This document shows, in pieces, positions 1 to 5,513 of a DNA stretch of 9,166 nucleotides; position 1 is the stretch's first letter; every line of letters begins with the position of its first letter. The stretch comes from Bacillota bacterium (GTDB taxonomy: Bacteria; Bacillota; Clostridia; Lachnospirales; Lachnospiraceae). The notes beneath the pieces were generated by a model. It searched no databases, was not told where the DNA came from, and saw only the letters and a program-made list of their open reading frames with translations. The stretch covers positions 1-9,166 of the forward strand of contig JAEZLY010000148.1 of NCBI GenBank assembly GCA_023414985.1. The letters run 5' to 3'. The translations under genes were made by a program, and so were the position numbers.

Positions 1-2050
1 GCCCTGTTTCCTCCAGAATGTTGGAAAGCATGGATACAAAGCCGGGTCGGTTAATCTGAACAGAAGAGATGTTGACGGAAACGGGTCTCGGCTTGGAACC
101 TAAATCGAGGAGCTGCTTATTAAAGAAGCAGGCTTCTCTGATCAACCAGGAGCTGAGCTCTGCGATTAAACCGCTTTCCTCCGCTATCGGGATGAATTCC
201 TTTGGTGTTATTTGGCCGAGCCTCTCACTCCGGATTCTCATCAAGGCTTCATAGCCTATGATATTATTCGTATCAAGCTCCATCAGAGGCTGATATTGTA
301 TGTAAATGTCATTGCTCTCTATGGCATTTCTAAGTACTTCAATGACCAGGGTATTGCGGTTTAATTCTTCTTCCATGGTACTATCGAAAAGGGTGAACTT
401 GTTCTTACCGGTATCCTTGGATTTATACATCGCGATATCAGAGTTCTTGATCAGGGTCTTTGAGGATGCTCCGTTCTCTGGGTAGATGGAGATACCGATA
501 CTCATGGATACATAGACAATTTCTCCATCCAGATCAAGCGGACTTTTGAAGGTTTCGATGATCTGAGAAGCAAATTCCACTGCATATTCCGTAGCACCGA
601 TATCCTCCCGGAAGATCAAAAATTCGTCGCCGCCTGCCCGGGCTAACATACCGCGTCCGTCAATCAGCGTGGATAACAGCTGAGCAGTCTTGATTAGAAG
701 GGTATCCCCATATTCATGGCCCAGGGTATCATTGACTGTCTTAAAATTATCCAGATCCACGAAATAGACGGAATGCCTTCTGCTATTTTGGGGAGAAGAG
801 GATAACACGGCATTCACGTAATCCAGAAAGGCCAGTTTATTCGGAAGATTAGTCAAAGTGTCATGATAGGCCAGAAATTCAATGTGGTCGTAATTGGACC
901 GGAGCTGTTCCTCGTTGGAGAGAAGCTCTTCGTGCATGGATTCCAGATCCTCGTAATTGGTCTTGATAATATGAAGCATCTTGTTGAAATTCTTGGAAAG
1001 CTCACCAAGCTCATTGTTGCTCTTGATATTCGACTGGACAGTAAGATTACCGTCAGAAGCCGTCCGCATTGCATCCCGCAGAGAGATGATCGGAGCCGAG
1101 AATTTTCTGGCAAGAATATTAGCAAATATAATAATGACGATCAGCAGAATGGTACAGATCAGTAACAACAGGGTCAGCATGATAGTGGTTACCGATTTGA
1201 TTTCAGAGGTATCCTGCTTTACGAGCAGAACCCAGTTTAAATCCGGCAGAATAGTATAACCATACAGTTGGTTGGTATTATCAAAAAAATATTCAAAGGA
1301 ACCGTTCACAGGCGTCAAGCCTTTGTTATAGTCAGTTACGATAGAGGAAAGTCTTTCGGAATGAATACCCGAACCTATGTAGGAAGGATCCGGATGGTAA
1401 ATGACATTACCGGTCTTGTCCAAGAGGATACAATAACCGGTTTCACCGATGGTAAGAGAACCAAGATAATTTTTAAAGTAAGACGCATTCATGGTGCTGA
1501 TGACATAGCCGCAGACAGAGCCGCTTACCGGATCAGTCATTGGGGCACCGATTTCTAAACAGTAGATTGTTCTGCCGTCCTTAGTAACCGGGTGAATTCC
1601 GTCGACTGCAATTGCGATCGAGCTGGTAGCCAGCATATAAGAAAGGGTTAATTCGGATCCGGTGGTCTGCCCGATCACATCCATATTCGAGCTCGCGATT
1701 ACTTCGTTCCTTATGTTATAGAGGGAGATTCGCTCACAATTATCATAGGATTCGCATCTTTTCTGCAGGATGCTGTTTACAGTACTATCAGAGAAGGCAT
1801 GTCCCGTATTACTGTTCGTGACAGCAGATAAAAGCTCCTCTTGAATTGCTAATAAGGACACCTCTGTCCGTTGTGTCTGTAGCTTGGCTTCCAGTCCATA
1901 GCTGCTTGTCTGAGCAGTCCGCTCCAGATTCTGCGTATTGATTTCCACGAGCCTGTTGGTCAATAATCCATGAGCGATTACTGAGACAAGAATAACAGGA
2001 ATCATGGATGAGATAATTAATAAGATACGCAGGGACTTTTTAATTGACAT
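1..2050 (-). CDS. Cache-HAMP-GGDEF-EAL membrane cyclic-di-GMP signalling protein (3' end beyond the left edge)
   Basis: Membrane sensor that probably makes and/or degrades cyclic di-GMP. The frame is open for 683 codons from the ATG at 2050-2048 and leaves the window still open. Domains in order: membrane helix at about residues 7-29; an extracytoplasmic Cache-like sensor (about 35-285, with the typical stretch YCILLDKTGNVIYHPD); second helix about 287-311; HAMP about 312-364; a helical linker; GGDEF from about 393, with DTLTNLPN at 397-404, VDLDNFK, an intact GGDEF at 473-477 and SIGIS; EAL from about 575, with the EAL glutamate at residue 601 (YEALMRI) and the next conserved Asn in NISSVQ at about 660. 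The allosteric RxxD site before GGDEF is absent (DGRG instead). The C-terminal EAL catalytic motifs lie outside the window, so phosphodiesterase activity cannot be judged. The start is supported by GGAGGT eight bases upstream. Transcribed divergently from tgt. Confidence 0.95.
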   Translation of the reverse strand, partial: MSIKKSLRILLIISSMIPVILVSVIAHGLLTNRLVEINTQNLERTAQTSSYGLEAKLQTQRTEVSLLAIQEELLSAVTNSNTGHAFSDSTVNSILQKRCESYDNCERISLYNIRNEVIASSNMDVIGQTTGSELTLSYMLATSSIAIAVDGIHPVTKDGRTIYCLEIGAPMTDPVSGSVCGYVISTMNASYFKNYLGSLTIGETGYCILLDKTGNVIYHPDPSYIGSGIHSERLSSIVTDYNKGLTPVNGSFEYFFDNTNQLYGYTILPDLNWVLLVKQDTSEIKSVTTIMLTLLLLICTILLIVIIIFANILARKFSAPIISLRDAMRTASDGNLTVQSNIKSNNELGELSKNFNKMLHIIKTNYEDLESMHEELLSNEEQLRSNYDHIEFLAYHDTLTNLPNKLAFLDYVNAVLSSSPQNSRRHSVYFVDLDNFKTVNDTLGHEYGDTLLIKTAQLLSTLIDGRGMLARAGGDEFLIFREDIGATEYAVEFASQIIETFKSPLDLDGEIVYVSMSIGISIYPENGASSKTLIKNSDIAMYKSKDTGKNKFTLFDSTMEEELNRNTLVIEVLRNAIESNDIYIQYQPLMELDTNNIIGYEALMRIRSERLGQITPKEFIPIAEESGLIAELSSWLIREACFFNKQLLDLGSKPRPVSVNISSVQINRPGFVSMLSNILEETG

Positions 2051-2113
2051 TGCTGCTGACCTCCAAGTACAGTAACATTTCTTACCTTATTAAATAACTG
2101 ATTAATTATGTTT

Positions 2114-2142
2114 ATTCTACCAATTATACGGAAATATTGCAA
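2114..2142 (-). promoter_or_regulatory. sigma-A-type promoter of the GGDEF-EAL gene
   Basis: Reading the minus strand, TTGCAA (2142-2137) is followed after exactly 17 bases by TAGAAT (2119-2114). Transcription would start near 2107 and give a leader of about 57 bases before the ATG at 2050. The -35 hexamer lies inside the perfect palindrome at 2132-2147. Confidence 0.7.
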
Positions 2143-2147
2143 TATTT
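2132..2147. promoter_or_regulatory. perfect 16-bp palindrome, candidate operator
   Basis: The sequence aaatattg followed directly by caatattt is a perfect dyad with no spacer. It covers the whole -35 hexamer of the promoter driving the c-di-GMP gene, where a dimeric repressor would block RNA polymerase. No regulator is encoded in the window to pair with it, and AT-rich palindromes can arise by chance. Confidence 0.4.
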
Positions 2148-2242
2148 TTATATATGGGGCATATGTAAAACACTGCTTATTACTATTGTTATCGGATAGA
2201 TCTTCCAATTCATTAATAATTTGTGAAATGGATATATTTTTG

Positions 2243-2271
2243 TTGAAAAGAAAGCCTTTTAAGGGTATACT
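2243..2271 (+). promoter_or_regulatory. sigma-A-type promoter of tgt-yajC
   Basis: TTGAAA (2243-2248) and TATACT (2266-2271) are separated by exactly 17 bases, close to the housekeeping consensus. Transcription should start near 2278, about 43 bases before the tgt ATG. This makes tgt the first gene of its transcript here. Confidence 0.75.
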
Positions 2272-2320
2272 TGTAATGTTTAAATGAGGAAAAGCAGGTA
2301 GAAAGTAGGACTACAGACGA

Positions 2321-3454
2321 ATGTATAGATTGATTGAACAGGATGGAAGAGCAAAGAGTGCTGAATTTGAGACCGTCCATGGTACGATTCAGACTCCTGT
2401 ATTTATGAATGTCGGAACGGCAGCAGCCATCAAGGGAGCGGTCTCTACCATGGATTTAAAGGAGATCGGAACTCAAGTCGAGCTTTCCAATACGTATCAT
2501 CTGCATGTCAGACCCGGTGATAAGATTGTGAGGCAGATGGGCGGACTTCATAAGTTCATGGTCTGGGACAAACCAATCTTAACAGATTCGGGCGGATTTC
2601 AGGTGTTTTCTCTCTCAGGACTACGCAAGATAAAGGAAGAGGGGGTCTACTTCAATTCTCATGTGGATGGTCGAAAGATATTCATGGGACCGGAGGAGAG
2701 TATGCAGATCCAATCCAACCTGGCATCCACGATTGCCATGGCCTTTGATGAATGTCCTCCGCATCCCGCAACCAGAGAATATATGCAGAATTCCGTAGAC
2801 CGGACCACCCGCTGGCTGAAACGCTGCAAGGCAGAGATGGATCGTCTCAATGGGCTTGAGGATACCATTAACCGCAATCAGATGCTGTTCGGCATCAACC
2901 AGGGAGGCACTTTTGAGGATATCCGAATCGAACATGCCAAGGTAATATCAGAGTTTGACTTGAATGGTTATGCTCTGGGCGGGCTGGCTGTCGGAGAGAG
3001 CCATGAGGAGATGTACCGGATCATTGAAGAGACAGTTCCTTACCTGCCCCTGAATAAACCGGTTTATCTGATGGGCGTAGGAACCCCTGCCAATATCCTG
3101 GAGGCAGTAGACCGGGGAGTAGACTTTTTTGACTGTGTATATCCTACCAGAAACGGAAGACATGGACATGCGTATACCAACAACGGAAAAATGAACCTGA
3201 TGAACGCAAAATATGAGCTGGATGACAGACCGATCGAAGAGGGCTGTGGCTGCCCCGCCTGCAGTCATTACAGCAGGTCATACATCAGGCATTTGCTCAA
3301 AGCAAAGGAAATGCTGGGTATGCGACTTCTTGTATTGCATAATCTGTACTTCTATAACCATATGATGGAAGAAATCAGGGAAGCCATCAGGGAAAAACGA
3401 TACGCACAATACAAAAAGATGCGACTGGAAGGATTTGTTAGGAGCGAAGACTAA
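2321..3454 (+). CDS. tgt: queuine/preQ1 tRNA-guanine transglycosylase
   Basis: Exchanges guanine-34 in the anticodon of GUN-decoding tRNAs (Asp, Asn, His, Tyr) for preQ1, a late step of queuosine synthesis in the cytoplasm. At 377 residues it has normal bacterial Tgt length. Visible hallmarks: DSGGFQVFSL with the active-site Asp at 89; FDEC at 142-145; GINQGG at 191-196; GGLAVGE at 220-226; the nucleophile region VDFFDCVYPTRNGR, with the catalytic Asp at 271; and the zinc ligands Cys309, Cys311, Cys314 and His340 (CxCx2Cx25H). The ribosome site is weak: only AGGA at 2307-2310, ten bases from the ATG. yajC follows after 50 bases, a common Firmicute arrangement, but the often adjacent queA and ruvB are replaced by a divergent signalling gene. 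Confidence 0.98.
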   Translation: MYRLIEQDGRAKSAEFETVHGTIQTPVFMNVGTAAAIKGAVSTMDLKEIGTQVELSNTYHLHVRPGDKIVRQMGGLHKFMVWDKPILTDSGGFQVFSLSGLRKIKEEGVYFNSHVDGRKIFMGPEESMQIQSNLASTIAMAFDECPPHPATREYMQNSVDRTTRWLKRCKAEMDRLNGLEDTINRNQMLFGINQGGTFEDIRIEHAKVISEFDLNGYALGGLAVGESHEEMYRIIEETVPYLPLNKPVYLMGVGTPANILEAVDRGVDFFDCVYPTRNGRHGHAYTNNGKMNLMNAKYELDDRPIEEGCGCPACSHYSRSYIRHLLKAKEMLGMRLLVLHNLYFYNHMMEEIREAIREKRYAQYKKMRLEGFVRSED

Positions 3455-3504
3455 GTGCGAATAACATTGAATTATAGAAAATAATAATCAGGAGGAATTT
3501 TAGA

Positions 3505-3828
3505 ATGAATACTATTACTTTATTAGCTGCAAATGCATCAGGCGGCACCGGAAGTGCTCTGTTATTAATCGTTGAGGTTGCTTTCTTGGGACTGTTGCTT
3601 TACTTCATGCTGATCCGTCCCCAGAGAAAACAGCAGAAGAAGATGAACATGATGCTCTCAACTCTGGCAGCAGGTGACAGCGTTCTGACTTCAAGCGGTT
3701 TCTACGGGGTGGTAATTGACGTTATGGATGAAATCGTAATCGTAGAATTCGGTAATAACAAAAACTGCAGAATTCCAATGAAAAAAAGCTCTATTGTAGA
3801 GCTGGAGAAGCCCAACACAGAGAAATAA
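3505..3828 (+). CDS. yajC: YajC, preprotein translocase accessory subunit
   Basis: Small single-pass membrane protein that associates with SecDF and the SecYEG translocon. Its 107 residues match the family: a short N-terminal tail, a membrane helix at about 17-36, then the diagnostic LIRPQRKQQKK at 36-46, and a cytoplasmic domain with the conserved GDSVLTSSGFYGVV at 57-70. The start has a strong AGGAGG seven to ten bases upstream (around 3491-3496). It sits 50 bases behind tgt without a visible terminator between, so the two are probably cotranscribed. secD and secF do not follow; an intrinsic terminator does. Confidence 0.96.
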   Translation: MNTITLLAANASGGTGSALLLIVEVAFLGLLLYFMLIRPQRKQQKKMNMMLSTLAAGDSVLTSSGFYGVVIDVMDEIVIVEFGNNKNCRIPMKKSSIVELEKPNTEK

Positions 3829-3860
3829 TCTGTTGGTATTGGTGTTGAAACAGTAATTAG

Positions 3861-3900
3861 AAAGCTGTCCACGGAGGTATTCCAAGGACAGCTTTTTCTT
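3861..3900 (+). terminator. rho-independent terminator after yajC
   Basis: AAAGCTGTCC (3861-3870) pairs perfectly with GGACAGCTTT (3886-3895) around a 15-base loop, followed by a T-rich tail to 3900. It ends the tgt-yajC transcript. It may also serve the convergent small gene ending at 3944, although on that strand the trailing T-run is short. Confidence 0.9.
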
Positions 3901-3943
3901 TTCGGAAATATGCAGATATCTTTCCTTTCCCATGATGAAGGTT

Positions 3944-4243
3944 TTATCTGACCCCAATATAGAAATAAAATAGAAGTAGAATCAGGGTAAGAACCAATAT
4001 CATCATGGCTCGCTTGTGCCTTGCCTCCCGAAAGAAGGCGGCAGCTTTCACATCAAGATAATAGGTACCGTTACCACAGGGAACGAATATACCCCGATTA
4101 CTCAGCCTGATAAAAATATAATTAGTCGGAACTCCAACCGACTCCGGCTGGATCGCATGTGCCGCATCCACTGCCCCCTGCTGTAGAAATGTATTGATAT
4201 ACTGATTTTGCTTCCGTATAATTACTGCACCTGCTGCACTCAT
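3944..4243 (-). CDS. unrecognised small protein with C-terminal membrane anchor
   Basis: I do not recognise a named family. The 99-residue product starts at the ATG 4243-4241, which has GGGAGG six bases upstream; an in-frame ATG at 4285 lacks a ribosome site and is rejected. Residues 1-75 are soluble, with a helical segment (QQGAVDAAHAIQ), then NYIFIRLSNRGIFVP and NGTYYLDVKAAAFFREARHKR. This helix, helix, beta-hairpin order resembles a small winged-helix-like fold; that is inference only. A basic patch (REARHKR) precedes a hydrophobic helix at about 78-96 and a three-residue tail, so the protein is probably tail-anchored with its soluble part in the cytoplasm. It is a single gene between convergent yajC and the divergent acetyltransferase, with its own extended -10 promoter. 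Confidence 0.75.
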   Translation of the reverse strand: MSAAGAVIIRKQNQYINTFLQQGAVDAAHAIQPESVGVPTNYIFIRLSNRGIFVPCGNGTYYLDVKAAAFFREARHKRAMMILVLTLILLLFYFYIGVR

Positions 4244-4278
4244 TGTATCCTCCCAATACTCCCTATGATAATAAGCTT

Positions 4279-4299
4279 CCGGCATCTATACTTTGCCGG
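4279..4299 (-). promoter_or_regulatory. hairpin in the 5' leader of the small membrane-anchored protein
   Basis: CCGGCA and TGCCGG form a perfect 6-bp GC-rich stem around a 9-base loop, between the predicted transcription start (about 4305) and the ribosome site (about 4250). No T-run follows, so it is not a terminator. It could be an operator or an RNA-stabilising stem. Confidence 0.3.
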
Positions 4300-4311
4300 T
4301 GATCAGTTTTG

Positions 4312-4320
4312 ATTATATCA
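4312..4320 (-). promoter_or_regulatory. extended -10 promoter of the small membrane-anchored protein
   Basis: On the minus strand TGATATAAT (4320-4312) gives a perfect -10 hexamer with the TGn extension. The -35 region is poor: TTCCAA at 4339-4334, 16 bases away, matches three of six. Transcription should start near 4305, about 60 bases before the preferred ATG, which fits that start. Confidence 0.55.
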
Positions 4321-4410
4321 TAGATTGGAAGGTTTGGAATATTTCTACAAGCTAATTAACCGCATTTTAATCAATTCTTAAGGGACAAACGCCGGGATAG
4401 ATAAAAAGGC

Positions 4411-4450
4411 TGGATGAAAGGCATAATCTGGTGTATACTATGCGCCATAG
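4411..4450 (+). promoter_or_regulatory. possible promoter and operator of the acetyltransferase gene
   Basis: TATACT (4434-4439) is a good -10 candidate, but the 17-base-spaced -35 position reads TGGATG (4411-4416), matching only three of six. A perfect inverted repeat CTATG-CGC-CATAG (4438-4450) overlaps the end of the -10 and the predicted start site. A weak promoter with a dyad over it is consistent with activator or repressor control; this is tentative. Confidence 0.35.
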
Positions 4451-4486
4451 CATAGCAGCAGAAGTTCATAACATAGGAGGAACAAA

Positions 4487-5272
4487 ATGAGTATTTATTC
4501 TATCACAGGGGAGAATTTAGAGAATTTAGAAGGTCTGTTTGCCGGTTGGGAGGAGACGATGATATGGTCCTGTCTGCAGGGGATGATGGGAAGTGCATGG
4601 GCTGACGATGTTGTCCACCCGAGCTCCGCACAGCTGGTGGTTGCGGATTTTTGTCTCTTTGCGGGGAAACCGTTGGAAGAACTGGTCAGAAACAGACCCG
4701 TGGAGCATAAATCGGATTTTGTTATTATGATCCCTCAGAAGGAAGACTGGGGAGAGTTGATTGAGAAGGTGTATGGGGAAGCATCGAAGAAAGTAACCCG
4801 TTATGCAATAAAGAAGGAAGTTGGAGTATTTGATCAGGATAAATTACAGGCGCTTGCCGGAGAGATTGACTCCGAGTATGAATTAAGGCTCATTGATGAG
4901 GAAATCTATGAACAGATATTAAGTAATCAGTGGTCAAGAGATTTATGCGGCCACTATGCGGACTATCGGCAGTATCATGACCGTGGATTGGGTGTAGCCG
5001 TACTTCATCGGGGAGAGGTGGTTGCCGGTGCCTCCTCCTATACGGTATATCGGGAAGGAATCGAAATCGAGATCGATACCAGAGAGGATTTCAGGCGAAA
5101 GGGACTGGCGACTGTCTGCGGTGCCAGACTGATACTGGAATGTCAAAAGCGCGGACTGTACCCGAGCTGGGACGCTCATAATAAGTGGTCCGTCGCCCTG
5201 GCAGAAAAGCTGGGGTATCATTTCGATAAAGAATATACCGCATATGAAGTCACTGATTTCGGAAACTTTTAG
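4487..5272 (+). CDS. GNAT-family N-acetyltransferase, ZmaR-like
   Basis: Predicted cytoplasmic acetyl-CoA-dependent N-acetyltransferase; the substrate is unknown. The 261 residues have two parts. The N-terminal half (about 1-130) contains features seen in this two-part GNAT family: WSCLQGMMGSAWAD near 27-40 and a stretch predicted to be strand-rich. The C-terminal GNAT domain (about 131-250) carries beta-strands GVAVLHRGEVVAGASSY and the acetyl-CoA loop IEIDTREDFRRKGLAT, with the R-R-K-G-L-A turn at 203-208, followed by the typical NKWSVALAEKLGY at 232-244. The architecture resembles GNAT proteins related to the zwittermicin A resistance enzyme ZmaR, but a resistance role cannot be claimed. 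The start has AGGAGG seven bases upstream. It is a single-gene unit facing asnB, with the palindromic element in between. Confidence 0.88.
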   Translation: MSIYSITGENLENLEGLFAGWEETMIWSCLQGMMGSAWADDVVHPSSAQLVVADFCLFAGKPLEELVRNRPVEHKSDFVIMIPQKEDWGELIEKVYGEASKKVTRYAIKKEVGVFDQDKLQALAGEIDSEYELRLIDEEIYEQILSNQWSRDLCGHYADYRQYHDRGLGVAVLHRGEVVAGASSYTVYREGIEIEIDTREDFRRKGLATVCGARLILECQKRGLYPSWDAHNKWSVALAEKLGYHFDKEYTAYEVTDFGNF

Positions 5273-5343
5273 GTAGACGGTCAGTTTATGGAGCTGTCGC
5301 AATAAGCTCATTAAAGCTAAGGTAAGGATAATATGCATCCCGT

Positions 5344-5376
5344 AACCTGATTAGCTCGTATACTCGCTATCAGGTT
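5344..5376. repeat. inner palindrome 1 of the intergenic element
   Basis: AACCTGA plus TAGC (5344-5350, 5352-5355) pairs with GCTATCAGGTT (5366-5376): 11 base pairs with a single bulged T at 5351 and a 10-base loop. Confidence 0.7.
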
Positions 5377-5389
5377 CGCGTGCGCGTTC

Positions 5390-5417
5390 GCTTTTACACA
5401 AGCGAGCTTGTAAAAGC
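5390..5417. repeat. inner palindrome 2 of the intergenic element
   Basis: GCTTTTACA (5390-5398) is the exact reverse complement of TGTAAAAGC (5409-5417). The middle (5399-5410) is itself the dyad CAAGC-GA-GCTTG, so the whole segment can fold as one long stem with a small bulge. Confidence 0.7.
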
Positions 5418-5513
5418 TCACTTTGCATTCGCGCAAATGCACTCAGTCCGGCAATCGGTGTGTGAGGGGTGCTGTTATCCTTACCTTTAGTTCTTATATT
5501 TTGCGACAGCCCA

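Noticed and set aside
863..1558. Several plus-strand frames of 90-100 codons
   Set aside because: They lie antisense to the continuous, domain-bearing frame of the GGDEF-EAL protein, which explains the region fully.
2017..2208. 63-codon minus-strand frame overlapping the start of the GGDEF-EAL gene
   Set aside because: It runs through that gene's promoter and ribosome site in another frame, has no ribosome site of its own and no recognisable protein character.
2284..2301. Five-codon frame (MRKSR) in the tgt leader
   Set aside because: It starts only about six bases after the predicted transcription start with no room for a ribosome site; chance is the simplest explanation.
3691..3957. 88-codon minus-strand frame antisense to yajC
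   Set aside because: It passes through the yajC terminator hairpin and shows no family features.
4244..4285. Longer N-terminus (14 extra residues) for the small membrane-anchored protein
   Set aside because: The ATG at 4285 has no ribosome site, while the in-frame ATG at 4243 has GGGAGG at good spacing.
4446..4454. CATAGCATA as a SigK-type -10 for the acetyltransferase
   Set aside because: It matches the -10 pattern, but no AC element is present 16-17 bases upstream.
5273..5513. CRISPR array in the repeat-rich gap
   Set aside because: The repeats are inverted and of unequal length, with no regularly spaced direct repeats or spacers and no cas genes.
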